Assembly (NCBI GenBank): GCA_009667805.1
Contig: CM019064.1
Coordinates: 274,765,662 to 274,829,661 of the forward strand
From: Leptobrachium leishanense
Lineage: Eukaryota; Chordata; Amphibia; Anura; Megophryidae
Length of the DNA: 64,000 bases
Reading direction: 5' to 3'
Positions within the stretch are counted from its first letter, which is position 1, and the number at the start of each line of letters is the position of its first letter. Below are positions 1-11,404 of this stretch, piece after piece. Position numbers and translations under genes: made by a program. The notes beneath the pieces were generated by a model that saw only the letters and a list, made by a program, of their open reading frames with translations, did not search any database and was not told the DNA's origin.

Positions 1-1046
1 CTGGGAGCAGCTTTGAAGTTTTTTTTTTTTTTAAATCAAATTGTGTTGCTCAAGCCAAACCACTGATATGTGGCGAATAAAAAATATTAGAAATATATAT
101 ATAAAAAACAAGCGGAACCAGTGTGCCAATTAAAAAGAATATAAAGATATGCATATGAAAAAAAAACCACACACGGACTCCATTTAAAAACCTAAATAAT
201 CTAATCCTTGGTCCTAAGTCATTAGAAAGTTAAAAAAAGAGACTATGGACAGAATGTACACATTACAATCACAATATTTGGGTTTTCTCTGCAAACCTTA
301 TACATACTAGTGAGTGTTTTAATGAAAACTGTCTTCAGTTGTGTTCACAGTTGGATTTTATTTGAGAGAAACTGCATTAAAGTCATGGTTGGTATTAACT
401 CAACCTAAATCTTTTTCATATGGTAAATGGTTTAGTATAAATAGTATGATGCCTCCAAGGCTAGTTTCACTATCTCTTAATTAGCGAAAACAATGACGTT
501 TTCCTTTCCATTGAGACCCTTCAAAGCTAGGCCTGTGCTCTGTAAAGGTTTAGGTAAACAGTTGGAGCAAAGTGGTTACCCTCCCTTTCCTGCCTGTCTC
601 AGGCGGCTTATACAGCTTGACAGACCTAGAGTTATCAGTGCCCTGAGCTGCTCTGAAATCCTTTGCTTTGTTCCCAGCAGTACATCAATAATACATGCTT
701 GTGGAAAATAACACTGTGCAGCGGGGATTTCAATCTTTGAAGACTCCAAACATGGTAGAGCTTAGACCTCGAGTGGCATTATATTTCCAGAATGTCTGAG
801 CACTGCATGTGGTTTACAATATAATGCTTTAATAGTGCGACATGTTACACGTGTCTTACAAAGGCATTTGACAGCATTGTGAATGTGGGTATGTGAGATT
901 TCGTTTTTGTCCAGTGACATTCCAGGGCCAACTCTAGTTTTGCTCTTAACTCGTCAATCAAGTTTGATTTGTTGGAAAGTAAGAAATACAATTCAGAAAA
1001 AAAAAATTCTTTGCCTTTATGAACGTGAGGTAAGAAGTCAAGCCAT
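1..1046. other. unassigned AT-rich DNA
   Basis: Nothing supportable is visible here. The only open frame, at 493-711 on the plus strand, codes for 72 residues with no recognisable motif and no start or splice context, and is probably chance. Confidence 0.6.
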
Positions 1047-1111
1047 GTGAGAAAGTATTTTACCAGGAAGGATACATTGAGATTTCATCACACACGCACA
1101 CACACACACAC
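1047..1111 (-). repeat. LINE/SINE 3' tail fragment plus CA microsatellite
   Basis: The tail shared by the SINE and LINE families of this window reads here on the minus strand (ACCAGGAAGGATACATTGAG on the plus strand). It breaks off at about 1085 into a CA-rich run, 1088-1111. Confidence 0.7.
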
Positions 1112-2690
1112 TTCTCGTGTAATCCTACTTATCTTGTTGTAGCTAAGATCGTGCCTTGACTTCTTGTTCTAGTTCCGGGGGTTTGTAGATATACTTATGG
1201 TGAATTATGTATATAAGGATGTGTTCCCTTGCCAAGTGATAGTCATGACTAAGTCCTATACCTAGTGCACAAGGATGGACCGGTACTTGGCCCGGAGGCG
1301 GCATTGGCAGGGGTGAGCAGGGTGGAACCACCCAGGATATGCCCTTGCATATAGTATACACGACATTGCGAAGGATATGGACCAAGCCCATGCAGGGTGT
1401 GGGCTGACATGGGGAGGTTTGGGCTTATCTGGGAGTGAGTGATTTCTGCAGATCTGAGAGGGGTTTGGGTGGATCATGGGTGGGAATATGCTGATGACTT
1501 CACCCACAAACCTTGAGGTCCACCTGTGATTTGCCTTGTGTGCCAGCCCTGGCCTGATACACATTTTTAATAAGTCTACCTTCCATCCCCATTCTCAGAA
1601 AATGCTTTTTCAAAATTGACCAAAGATTTGCTGTTCATAATAAAGAATTTAAGTGAAAATGTTGGGTCCATCTGGTAAGGAATCAATCACTTGAAATTAT
1701 GTGTAATTCCCCGTCAAAATAAACACTAGGCAGCTGTGAGAGGACAAGTTCTACCCCAGGACAGGCCGGCCTCCATTCATTCCTTGAACATGACTGAGTG
1801 CTGATGTTACCATTGAGGATCAAACACAAAAAGCAATGAACCACATTGGGGTACACAAAGGAGATATGTGGCAGTACCTGGCATTGAAACCAGGTCAATA
1901 CTGGATAGCCAAATATCATCAAGGGATGAGATCTTGATCTTTATGACGAATGCAGCATCCGTACCCTGATGTGATTTTGCTAGGGAAGTGAACCGGTTTA
2001 CTATAGGTTCACTGCAAGTTGCAAATGTGATAAAGAGGTGCAGTGTACCCCTCTTATTAGTTTAAGACGTTATGTTCTTGAAGAGTAACATCATTTCGAA
2101 TTCATATTTTTTATTTTCGTTAATATTTTTGTATATAGATGCCATAGTTAGCAAAAAATCTGTGTGGTAAGCTGTGTCTTTTCGTCATGGGTGAGTGAAT
2201 CACTATTCGTTGCTTTGTCAGGATTTTATTGTCATGTAACAGTTTTGTTAACATCTGCACAGTGCTTGGCAACCGTGTCAACATTCATTGTTTAGCTTGC
2301 CTTGTTTTTAACTTCGCTGCTCGCTAGCCTTTTCCTCTCATGTGTGTCTTTCAGTACCCATGTTATTTTTGATGCAGGACAATGTAAATATATCTCTAGA
2401 TTTGCTTTATTTCAGCAGTTTTTCCCTTTTTTTTTTTGTAGTTTTCAAAAACGATATACTGTATGTGGTTTAGATTATTGGATCAGTGAACAAATGTGGA
2501 CACAATGAGAAATTTACCAAAGTATAAATTTTGTTTTCTTTTTCATTTTCCCTATCTATTGCTGAACAGAATTGGCTTCACTTTGTGTGAGTATATGAGC
2601 CCACTCTATGCAAAGTTGAGGGATTCTGGGTACAACATGCAAATGTTGATTTCTATGGCATTTGCTCCTTATCTATCCCACCTATATACC
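1112..2690. other. unassigned DNA
   Basis: I see no element ends, tandem arrays or coding signal. Minus-strand open frames of 79-100 codons around 1143-1922 show no family motif. Confidence 0.5.
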
Positions 2691-2693
2691 GTG

Positions 2694-2716
2694 TGTGTGT
2701 ATATATATATATATAA
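2694..2716. repeat. GT/TA microsatellite
   Basis: A short GTGTGT run passes directly into an alternating TA run. Confidence 0.85.
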
Positions 2717-2784
2717 CGTTGAGCACCCCTTATCCAGGATGCTTGGGATGCCAGGAAGCTACAAGGCTACAGCACCAGCAAGAT

Positions 2785-2960
2785 ACATCCATCTAGATTG
2801 TAAATACCCATGGGAATAGGGCCCTCACGTCCTCCTGTATCTGCTGTCAGGAATACCGACCTGCCTCCTGTATGTAGAATTAGTCCTGTCTTTACCCATT
2901 GCACCTTGTACAGCGCTGCGGAATGTGTTGGCACTTAATAAATAAATAATAATGTTAAAA
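2785..2960 (+). repeat. L2-like LINE/SINE 3' tail
   Basis: This contains the vertebrate L2-type 3' end: CTAGATTGTAAAT, then a GGGCCCTC block, then GTACAGCGCTGCGGAATGTG and TTGGCACTTAATAAATAAATAATAAT. Related copies lie at 3138-3235 (minus), 45045-45185 (plus) and 56113-56280 (plus). Assignment to L2 rests on recognition of this tail. No coding part is attached. Confidence 0.7.
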
Positions 2961-3137
2961 TAATGCAGGGAGATGCTGCGTGCACAGCATTTGTGAGGGA
3001 CATACTGTGTAGCTGGTCATATATTTGAGCTGCACATTGTGTCCCAGTGTATCCCTCACTGGTGTTGCAGCCCGTGGGGACATAAGATGGAAGGAAAACC
3101 TACACCATCGGGAGCAACAGGGAGGTAAGAAAAAAAT

Positions 3138-3235
3138 TGTTACAGTTACTTATACAACGCCAACAGATTCCGTAGCGCTTTACAATGGGGAAGCACGAAC
3201 AGGTGACATAATAAATAACAAAACATAAGGGACCG
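3138..3235 (-). repeat. L2-like tail, minus strand
   Basis: The plus strand reads ACGCCAACAGATTCCGTAGC followed by GCTTTACAATGG, the reverse complement of the GCGCTACGGAATCTGTTGGC core of the tail at 2785-2960. It is 5'-truncated with no coding sequence. Confidence 0.65.
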
Positions 3236-3345
3236 ACGACCCTGCCTGTAGGATAATTGTCCTGCCTGGAAGACTTTGAAAATTCTGTTTTTTGTAGACT
3301 TCTGGGACTCCGAATTCCTGATATGGGGGGTGTGTGTGTAATAAA

Positions 3346-3348
<3 letters not shown>

Positions 3349-3378
<30 letters not shown>
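3349..3378. repeat. TA microsatellite
   Basis: A pure alternating TA run directly abuts the left arm of the foldback at 3379. Confidence 0.95.
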
Positions 3379-3382
<4 letters not shown>

Positions 3383-3602
3383 AAGAGACAAAGGACGCAC
3401 TCCAGGACTTCAAAAAGGAAATAAAAACGATGTTTTTTATTGTTAAGCAAGCATTAAAAAGATGCCAAACGCACCTAACCCCTGTGAGGGCCGAAACGTC
3501 GGTTAGGTGCGCTTGGGCATCTTTTTAATGCTTGCTTAACAATAAAAAACATCGTTTTTATTTCCTTTTTGAAGTCCTGGACTGCATCCTTTGTCTCTTC
3601 AA
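3379..3602. mobile_element. foldback element with hammerhead-like centre (Penelope-like candidate)
   Basis: Two arms of about 100 bp, 3379-3480 and 3501-3602, are near-perfect inverted repeats. The 20-nt spacer at 3481-3500 reads CCTGTGAGGGCCGAAACGTC. The arms pair immediately outside it (CACCTAACC with GGTTAGGTG). The order is that of a hammerhead ribozyme: helix I, CUGANGA-like box, helix II, GAAA, GUC, helix I. Here the first box is degenerate (CTGTGAG) and helix II is almost gone, so activity is unlikely. Hammerhead motifs are known in Penelope-like retroelements and occur widely in amphibian genomes. Assigning this repeat to that group is inference. Confidence 0.55.
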
Positions 3603-3682
3603 CCTGTGCATTATTTACCGGACTTTGCACCCAGGCATTTTTGACCTTAGATGGCCTCAGCAGGTTGCCGCTGTTTTGTGTA

Positions 3683-3710
3683 TGTATATATATATATATA
3701 TATATGTATG

Positions 3711-3741
<31 letters not shown>

Positions 3742-3886
3742 GTGAGACAGATGTCATTTGCATGTCCTACCCAGAATTCCTTGCTGCATATGGGGAATGT
3801 AGCACAGGAGCTCTGGGATGCAGTTCTTTGAATTGCTCTGATGTGCAAATGGCGTCTGCAATAATATGTATATATATATATATATT
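3683..3886. repeat. TA/TG microsatellites
   Basis: Interrupted TATATA/TATGTA runs lie at 3683-3741, with a second short TA run at about 3866-3886. Tyr/Ile-rich frames translated from them are artefacts. Confidence 0.9.
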
Positions 3887-4073
3887 TTCCTGAAGTTGTT
3901 CTACCACGGTTTTCGTACATAGTGAGTTGTGCTTGGTTTTGTATTTTAAATATAATTTGTATTTGATTGACGGATTATTTCTGCTGTTTTGACATTCGCA
4001 TATGTATAATAGTGGTAGTTGGCATGGGTCACTGGCAGTGGCAGAAAGATGTCTTGTTTTTCTGAAGCAATAA

Positions 4074-4512
4074 GGCTAGGGTCAGACGAACGCATTCTGT
4101 GCGTTCGTGCACAACGGACGTACTTTCTGACTGAAGACAAGGTAGTGACCACACAGTCCGTTTTTGTGACTGATGTTTTTTTTGACTGATGTAGATGGGA
4201 AATAAAATGAATATGAAAAACCATTTTTCCGTCAAAATGCTGGACGTCAAAAATGCAGTCTGTCTGACTACGTTCCATTACTCACACACAAAGCTATGCG
4301 AATGTTGCGGACGTGGCGCACTCCACATGTCTGTTCTAGCGGTTTTATGCTCTTGCCTAACTTGCGTCCGTTTGCCGCGTCCATTGTGCGTCCGCACTTC
4401 TGTGCGTACGTACTTTGTGTGTGGGTCTCTATTGATCATAATTGTATGCTACCACGGACGTTAAAATGTGCGGCAACACAGACGTGATCAGTGCGCTCGT
4501 CTGACCCGAGCC
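4074..4512. mobile_element. PIF/Harbinger-like MITE, copy 1
   Basis: A 439-bp non-coding element. Its ends are GGCTAGGGTCAGACGAACGC and, inverted, GCGCTCGTCTGACCCGAGCC, flanked by TAA on both sides (4071-4073 and 4513-4515). A 3-bp T-W-A-type duplication is the signature of PIF/Harbinger elements. No transposase is present. This copy is more diverged from the common consensus than those at 28.2, 33.4, 52.3 and 57.0 kb. Confidence 0.8.
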
Positions 4513-5529
4513 TAACATTGATCTGACCACAACAGCTATTTTTTCTGCATTCCCTCATTTATCCAGCTTCTGCTCCTTTGACAACTACTGGACAGGGCTC
4601 TATTTTGCTTGTCCCTCTCCTGTGCATACATTTTATATCCGTCAGTTGTGTAGTATAGACTATTTTATTATGAAAAGATTAGTTGGTTTTATAATGGAAG
4701 TAATCTTTAAAAATATGTAACATATAGAAAATGAATAAAGAGAACGGTGGCCCAATCTGTCGCTTCATGTCACCCGGAGTAGAGTGAGACTGGGAAGAAA
4801 TAGTTCCCAGTCTACCTCTGCAATCACTCTGCAGTGCTGCGTGATCTCGCGGCCCCGAAGTGCCAACCTCCATGGAGTCATATGGACTCCAGGAGGTGAT
4901 TCCAGCAGCAGTGCAGAAGCGCTACCATGATTATCCCAGCGGTTAGCACTGCGTTCAGAGGCACGGTGCCGAGGTAACGCCTGCCCCGGAATGTTGTGCT
5001 AAAATGGGGACGCTACAGGGAAACCTGCAGGTGCAAATTTCCTCTTTTGGCATCCTCATTTCAGTGCACACTAGGGAATAGGGGCCCAATTCCTCTTATT
5101 TGTATTTTGGGGCTGGTCTCCTCACACAAATCATTTACATTAAAACTAAATTAACTGCATTTGTTAAGTCAAAACCAGATATGGAGTCATAAATTCCTTT
5201 TGCGTTTTTTTTTCTGTTGGTGATGTTTAGTTTTTAAGTCCATTTTTGGTCTTTTGTTATAATATCGTTCTTTTGTTTGGGAAAAAAAAAGTATTTTCTT
5301 ATAAAGCATTAAAATAGTACAAGTATGGTATTTATATTTTAAGTTGTTCTATTTTTAAACCTTATTGGTGGGGGGTGGTTTATTTTAACTGCATTTTTTA
5401 TTTTAGGTTTTCATTTGTTCCAAACAGTTCTAGTTAAATCAGGTTTTGGTATTCCAAGGTTCCGTTATAGCCTTAGTCACATTCTTCAGATCATGGCTGA
5501 TTCCTAAAAGCCTAAATAGACATTTGGGG
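4513..5529. repeat. mostly unassigned; dispersed repeat at 4855-5090
   Basis: The segment 4855-5090 (CCATGGAGTC, AAAATGGGGACGCTA, CATCCTCATTT) is similar to 28078-28243 and, in shuffled form, to 29478-29600. It is therefore a dispersed repeat of unknown class. The rest, including 5100-5529, is AT-rich with no recognisable feature. Confidence 0.4.
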
Positions 5530-5703
5530 GTTATCCACTAAGCGGCAGTGTTTGTCGGCGTTTGCAGACACTGACAAATCATTGGTATTACTATGCCAAG
5601 AAACATCGTTACTTCTCAAAACCAGGGGTCAAGTCCTGGGGAAAAAAGTGAGGGAACTCACCCAAGAATTCCACAACCCCTATTACCTGAAGAAAAAATA
5701 TAT

Positions 5704-5851
5704 ATATCACGAGTATAACGTGGTGATACCATTTTTATTGGGTTAACATTACATTTAAAAGACAAGCTTTCAAGAGTGTAACCTCTCCTTTTCATCTGGA
5801 AACTGTACTGATCAGTGAAAGGTATCACTACGTACAGGTATACTCGTGATT
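5704..5851. repeat. foldback repeat inside the hAT element
   Basis: The inverted ends TATCACGAGTATAACGTGGT and, inverted, CAGGTATACTCGTGAT flank a TTTTTATTGGGTTAACATTA segment and an AAGCTTTCAAGAG segment. The arrangement resembles Penelope-like foldbacks, but no ribozyme core is recognisable, so the class is uncertain. Confidence 0.4.
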
Positions 5852-5884
5852 TTGGCAACTGGACTAACACGTTATATATAATAT

Positions 5885-6419
5885 ATATATGAGCCCCCAA
5901 AATAATATACCCAGCACTGGACCCCAGAATAATATACACAGCACTGAGCCCCCAGAATAATATACACAGTACTGGACCCCCAGAATAATATACCCAGCAC
6001 GGGACCCCCAGAATAATATACCCAGCACTGAACCCCCAGAATAATATGCACAGCACTGAGCCCCCATAATAATGTGCACAGCACTGGACCCCCAGAATAA
6101 TATACCCACCACTGGACCCCCGGAATAATATACACAGCACTGAGCCCCCAGAATAATATGCACAGCACTGAGCCTCCAGAATAATATACACAGCAATGAG
6201 CCCCAAGAATAATATACACAGCACTGGACCCCCAGAATAATATGCACAGCACTGAGCCCCAAGAATAATATGCACAGCACTGAGCCCCCATAATAATATG
6301 CACAGCACTGAGCCCGCAGAATAATATGCACAGCACTGAGCTCTCAGAATAATATGCACAGCACTGAGCCCCAAGAATAATATGCAGAGCACTGAGCCCC
6401 AGAATAATATACCCAGCAC
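5885..6419. repeat. 28-bp minisatellite
   Basis: About 19 copies of a unit close to AGAATAATATACACAGCACT followed by GAGCCCCC. Variants differ by TACACA/TGCACA/TACCCA and by the length of the C run. Minus-strand frames of 154-253 codons across it are forced by the repeat. Confidence 0.95.
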
Positions 6420-6423
6420 TGGT

Positions 6424-6672
6424 TATATGGATATATTTGCCCCCAGCTCACATGGATATATTTGCCCCCAGCTCACATGGGTATATATTGCCCCAGCTCA
6501 CGTGGATATTATTGCCCCCAGCTCACGTGAATATTATTGCCCCCAGCTCACATGGATATAATTGCCCCCATTTCACATGGATATAATTGCCCCGAGTTCA
6601 CATGGATATAATTGCCCCCAGTTCACATGGATATTATTGTCCCTAGCTCACACATGGAATTTTTTTGCCCCC
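6424..6672. repeat. 25-bp minisatellite, TGGATATATTGCCCC family
   Basis: Nine or ten copies of a unit near CACATGGATATAATTGCCCC plus CAGCT. The core is the same as in the arrays at 21780-23225 and 40483-41516, which lie in other elements. Confidence 0.9.
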
Positions 6673-6699
6673 AGCAGCTCACCTCTCCTCTCTGCGGTG

Positions 6700-6945
6700 G
6701 GTGTGGATCCGAAGCAATTGAGCTGGCTGCACATTGCCGGCAGCTCTGTGTTTTTCCTGCTACGAACAGCCGCTGGCAGGAAGTGCGGCTGCTCGCCTGG
6801 GATCGATGAAACAGCCAGCTGCGATCTCGCAAGATCGCGGCTGGCTGTTGGATCCCAGGTGAGTGGCTGCACTTCCTGCCAGCGGCCGTTCATAGCAGAA
6901 AAGCACGCGGCTGCCGGAAATGTGTGGCCAGCTCAATCGTTTCGG
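6700..6945. repeat. GC-rich imperfect palindrome
   Basis: The left arm (GAAGCAATTGAGCTGGC, then GCCGCTGGCAGGAAGTG) is mirrored by the right arm (CACTTCCTGCCAGCGGC, then GCCAGCTCAATCGTTTC). The centre is near 6830 at GCGATCTCGCAAGATCGC. It follows the minisatellite directly, as in the other two elements. The 159-codon plus frame 6562-7041 is a by-product. Confidence 0.8.
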
Positions 6946-7794
6946 GCTCAGGCCACAGCGGGAACCTGCGTTCCCGCTGTGGGAGAAGTGCAGGAACGCC
7001 GTTCCCGCGCGACTCGAGCCCTGCTCAAAGCTATAATATAAACAGCAAAAGGAAACGTTTTATGTGCAGCTTCTCCTGTTGCTGTTTATATTATAGTTTT
7101 GTGAAGCGCTGGCTTTTCTTGGCACTGCAATACCAGCGATTTTAACCAATGCCGGTAAATATCGGCACTTAATGGATAATCTCTAAAATGTTTAATGTAT
7201 TGCAATCATATCACTTCCTACATTTTACGTTTGGCTAGGGCATTTTGCTCTCTTTTTGATCATCTTACCCCCATTTAAGTTGGGGAGCCACTGTGTAAAA
7301 GCTGTCTGGTTACAGCAAATCCTATAACCTTCTATTCAGCAAGGATGTCAATGTCTGGCTCCGCAAATGTAGCTGAAATACAGCTCCCAGGATTCTCTCG
7401 CCTTCTATTTTATTTCAAACAATTCTGGGAATGTGGGCCATTGATATTTGAGGAGGTTTGAAGTTTGCGAACCCTCATGTAAAGATATGCTTTCAGCCAT
7501 TATTATATTAGAAGAATTGTAAATCGAGAAAACAAGTACAGATGCACTACATTGTTTTTTGTTAAATCTAGATTTAGCCATAGCTCCTGGATCCAAATCG
7601 CGTCGAGGCCCAGTCCTATACATATAATAGAAGAGGGTCCAGGCACTTCAAACTTGCAAAGAAAGGCAATGCTTTCTTTAGGAAACTGCAAGGTTTTGGC
7701 TGTTCTACTGTACTTCAGCTGGGTCCTTGGTCTTGGGCCTTGAATCTTCAGCCCAGGATCTTATAACTTAGTTGGAAAAGCTGGGCCCAAGTGA

Positions 7795-8235
7795 GGCTAG
7801 GGTCAGACGAGCGTGATTTCTACGGACTGTACGTCCGTGCACACGGATGTACGTCAGTACGGAAGACACAGTAGTGGCCACACAGTCCGTTTATTCACTG
7901 ACGTATATTTTGACGGATATAGGAGGGAAAATAAAATAAAAAGCATTTTGTCCGTGAAAAATGCTGGACGTATAAATGCAGTCCGTCTGACCACATTCCA
8001 TCACTCACACACAAAGCTATGCAGACGTTGCGGACGCAGCGCACTTTGTGCGGCCGTTCTAGGGGTTGTACGTTCTTGCCTGCCTTGCGTCCGTGGGCCG
8101 CAGCCGTTGTGCGTCCGCAGTTCAGTGCGGACGTACTTCATGTGTCGGGCTCCTATGGGCTTTTTCTCATGCTATCACGGACGTACTTTTAGGCGCAATC
8201 ACGGAGGTGAACACTACGCTCGTCTGACACCAGCC
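7795..8235. mobile_element. PIF/Harbinger-like MITE, copy 2
   Basis: A 441-bp element with ends GGCTAGGGTCAGACGAGCGT and, inverted, ACGCTCGTCTGACACCAGCC, flanked by TGA on both sides (7792-7794, 8236-8238). It is closest in length and interior to the copy at 4074. The 141-codon plus frame inside it has no transposase motif and is spurious. Confidence 0.8.
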
Positions 8236-8572
8236 TGACATGCAAAATGGAACCTATGTCCCTGCATCCACGATAGCATAAGAGGGAGACCTGTGGAAAA
8301 TTCTTGGCAAGACGTGTAGGAGGGAGATAAAATCTAGTAAGAAATGTAAATGCATTCTCCTGAAGATATACACAGCATGAGATCTTACGGCAATTATCTG
8401 TTTAAATTCTCCAGACCGTAGGCTCTAGGGACCTAATCAAGTCCTTTTCCCATGTCATCATATGGGCAGCTTTGTCAGGGGCTTTGAAACTATTAATAGC
8501 TTGGTATATGGAGGATATCCTATCCTTAGGTTTTCGGGGGCGCCAAACAAAATTTCTCTAGAATATTGATAT

Positions 8573-8745
8573 TTTTGAAATCTGTATATTTGTGTTTTTT
8601 TTTTTAATCTCTTGCATTGTATTACTTCGTATTTCTGTAACTGTAACACTTCAATGTTCTTGAACCCAGGACATACTTGAAAACGAGAGAAATCTCAATG
8701 TATCCTTCCTGGTAAAATCCTTTATAGATAAATAAATATCTGTGT
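8573..8745 (+). mobile_element. 5'-truncated LINE 3' UTR, plus strand
   Basis: It matches the reverse complement of 10445-10690, including TCTGTATATTTGTGTT, TTGCATTGTATTACTTCG, and the tail ATCTCAATGTATCCTTCCTG ending in ATAAATAAATAT. It is a second copy of the LINE at 10445-11310, reduced to its 3' UTR. Confidence 0.75.
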
Positions 8746-10440
8746 GTTCTTTGGGAGTCCCTCTGGTATGTACTGACTGGAGCAACCTTCTTCTGTCTCT
8801 GCTATTCCGACCAGGGGCATTTGGGTGACTACTAGAAAAGGGCTGCAGAGTTAATTGAAATATTTTAAGCTGTTTTCATTAATTATTCAGCTGCTCTCAC
8901 ACTTCCTCAATTGAAAGAAACAGGCATGCCAAAGGACTGTCTGTCTAGAGCAGGGCATGCTATTGTTAATAAATGCTGCATGTGCAATAGGAACGGAAAC
9001 CAAGTAAAACCTTGGTGCATAATTAGTAACCACTTGTTGCAGAGGAAAGTATGTATGACTGGACAGTTTCAGTCCATCCACCCTACTTTAGAACGTTAGC
9101 AACTAGACTAGTGTATTAGGGTTTTTATTTTAATAGTAGTCAATAATCCTTGTTGAAGTTCTAACAGCCTGTGTTTAACCCTTGGTTTTCTTTAACGATT
9201 CGATATATTTGGTTTTAGATGCTTTTTTCACCAGCAATTCAGAAGTGTGCTTGTAACTTACAGATTTCTTTTTACTCTATTTTTTTTCTTAATTTTCTAG
9301 ATTTGACATATTCCTTACAGAGGACATGTCCTCAAAATTCAGAGAAGGTATAGATTTGTAATTAATAATTTATAAAAATCTTTGAAACAGGTTTCCTCAG
9401 TTCTTGAAAATTTCTCTTGCTACGGGTTGTGTCACTGCTTACATAAACACCGATTTTACACAAATTGACACAAAAAAAACCCCACCAATTACTTGGGCGA
9501 TCTTTATCATGACGTAAAGACTGGAGTCTACCTACTAAAGGAAGGGGAGAACTTCAGGGGTTATATATGCACTTGCCCCCTGACGACCCCCAATCTGGTG
9601 CCCCCACCATTCATTTTCTTTTGACGCAGGTTAAACCTACACTCCCACCTGTACTGGTCTCCAACACTTTTCCTGGTTGTAAGAATCATTCTGCTTACCT
9701 TGGTCAATCACATACCTCTCGCTGCTTCGAGGGGTGTCTTGGGCAACCAGCTTTGCAGAACTTGTCTAATGCTGACTGGGATCCCAGAAGGCTATCCAGC
9801 TGAGAATGACTGACAGCCTTGTGGGCAGAGGGAAGCCATAGACTTTGTAAGGATGCACAGTCCGCAAGGAGGAGGGAACACCTACCACACAAAGACCATT
9901 TAGATACAAATAAATGTTAGGGTGCCTAAATTATGGCTTTAATATACTTTGATTAACAATTGGCATAAATCACAAATTTTGCATGGGAAATCTTGTGATC
10001 TCCGTAATATTACCAACTGATTTAACAATTATAGAGAAATTGAAACTATGACTTATGACAAATTCGTCCTTTTAATTTTAATAAGAAGGAATTTCAACAA
10101 AAATCTTACAAGTAATAAGCATTTTTTTAAAACATGTGGACTTGAGCATAGAATATGAACTACACGCTTTTGTTCTGCCCCTGTCTCCTCTTAAAATATA
10201 CTTTTTTGGTATTCTAGGAGCTACATGACATTATGAGCATTTAAATTATGCCAACATATTCTATAGTGCCATACAGGGGTCAAGTCGAGGGGGAACACGT
10301 GGGAACAGAGTTCCTGCATTAATTTTGCAGAGGGAACGGAGTTCCCTTTGGTCCCATACTCTATAAAGCTTGTAGTTAGGTCTTCAATCATATATTTCTC
10401 TATTAAGTCACAATAAATATAGGATTTATGATATATTTTT
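8746..10440. other. mostly unassigned DNA
   Basis: I see no element ends or coding signal except at 10273-10335. There CAGGGGTCAAGTC followed by GGGAAC-type blocks resembles the left end of the hAT at 5623, so a hAT fragment may be present. Confidence 0.4.
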
Positions 10441-10444
10441 GCTA

Positions 10445-11310
10445 TATTCCACATATTTATTTATTTGCAAAGTATTTTACCAGGAAGGATACATTGAGAT
10501 TTCCCTAGTATTCAAGTATGTCCTAGGTTTAAGAAATTGAATTGTTACAGTAGGTACAGAAATACAAGTAACAAACGGTTAGGCAGGCATATTATGGATA
10601 TATACACACACAGGCAGGTACAAAAGGTACAAAAATACAAAGTAATAAAATGCAAGATATCAAAAAACAACACAAATATACAGATTAAGACAGAAAATAA
10701 ATATGTAGGAAATAGTCATTATGTTACATGTTTACAGGTGCATTCTGTATTGACGTATGTTAATAGAGATCTCGAGTGACTTTAGACTGGGGAAGATTTG
10801 ATGGCGTCTGAGAGGTTATTCCATAATTGTGGAGCTCTGTAGGAAAATGAGGATCGATACACTTTCTTTTGGTATTGTGGTATTGCAAGTAAGGTGCAGG
10901 TCCTGGATCGGAGGTTATAGGATGAGGGAACTGCTGGGGGAAGCAGTTTATTCAGGTAGGGTGGCAGCTTCCCAGAAAACCTCTTAAACACCAGGTTGGA
11001 AAGGTGAAAGGTGAAGGGTGCATTTGTATTAAAGCGATGGCCAGTTTAGTTCTTTTAACATGTCACAATGGTGGGTCATGTAGTTACATTGTAGCACAAA
11101 GTGGCAGAATGAGTTATACAATGTGGTAAGTTTCTGGAGGTGTGTTTGTGGGGCAGCTGCATACACTACATCTCCGTATTCAATAGCCAGCATAAGCATT
11201 TGTTGTACAGTCTGCTTTCTTATTGACAAATAATATACACTGCTATATTTATGTATATATCTGAGTGTGTTTGTGTTACGTGCGAGGTGATAATTGCTTA
11301 TTGGGAGACA
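10445..11310 (-). pseudogene. 5'-truncated LINE: RT C-terminus and 3' tail
   Basis: The minus strand first encodes (about 11290-11029) the end of a reverse transcriptase, with IEYGDVVYAAAPQTHLQKL and NSFCHFVLQCN. A frame break follows, then at 10991-10782 the C-terminal signature YNLRSRT and FSYRAPQLWNNLSDAIKSS, ending at a stop. These motifs are typical of the CR1/L2 clade of non-LTR elements. The 3' UTR continues to 10445 and ends in AATGTATCCTTCCTGGTAAA followed by AAATAAATAAATA. That tail is also the 3' end of the SINEs in this window, so this LINE is the likely source of the machinery that moved them. It is inactive: truncated and frameshifted. Confidence 0.75.
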
Positions 11311-11404
11311 GAAATCCTGGCGAGTTCCCACACTTCTTTTTTTAGTACTTGATCCCTGGTGCCATAGCAATACAAAATATAGACAAAAGACGTACCAATA
11401 CAAA

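Larger units (their letters stand above)
5623..7023. mobile_element. non-autonomous hAT-type element with two minisatellites
   Basis: The ends CAGGGGTCAAGTC and, inverted, GACTCGAGCCCTG form short TIRs starting with CAGGG. The flanks CTCAAAAC (5615-5622) and CTCAAAGC (7024-7031) are an 8-bp duplication with one mismatch, the length typical of hAT. It carries no transposase. From left to right it holds a foldback remnant (5704-5851), a 28-bp minisatellite, a 25-bp minisatellite, and a GC-rich palindrome. A related left end (CAGGGGTCAAGTCGAGGGGG) occurs at 10273. The organisation parallels the hAT at 40363-41844. Confidence 0.7.
5530..7180. mobile_element. foldback MITE interrupted by a hAT element
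   Basis: The outer arms 5530-5622 and about 7080-7180 are imperfect inverted repeats: GTTATCCACTAAG against RC GATTATCCATTAAG, and later TTGGTATTACTATGCCAAG against CTGGTATTGCAGTGCCAAG. A second inner palindrome (TATAATATAAACAGC with its complement, 7032-7095) lies just right of the insertion. No clear target duplication was found. The hAT element at 5623-7023 sits inside it. Without that insertion the MITE would be about 250 bp. Confidence 0.6.

Noticed and set aside
3334..3920. Tyr/Ile repeat proteins
   Set aside because: They are translated TA microsatellites and foldback arms.
5658..6419. 253-codon minus-strand frame with repeated CCAYYSGGS-type units resembling a membrane protein
   Set aside because: Translation of the 28-bp minisatellite; three frames are open in parallel.
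5885..6672. CRISPR-like array
   Set aside because: Units are contiguous without unique spacers, and the context is vertebrate transposon DNA.
7813..8238. 141-codon frame as a possible gene
   Set aside because: It lies wholly inside a non-coding Harbinger-like MITE and has no motif.
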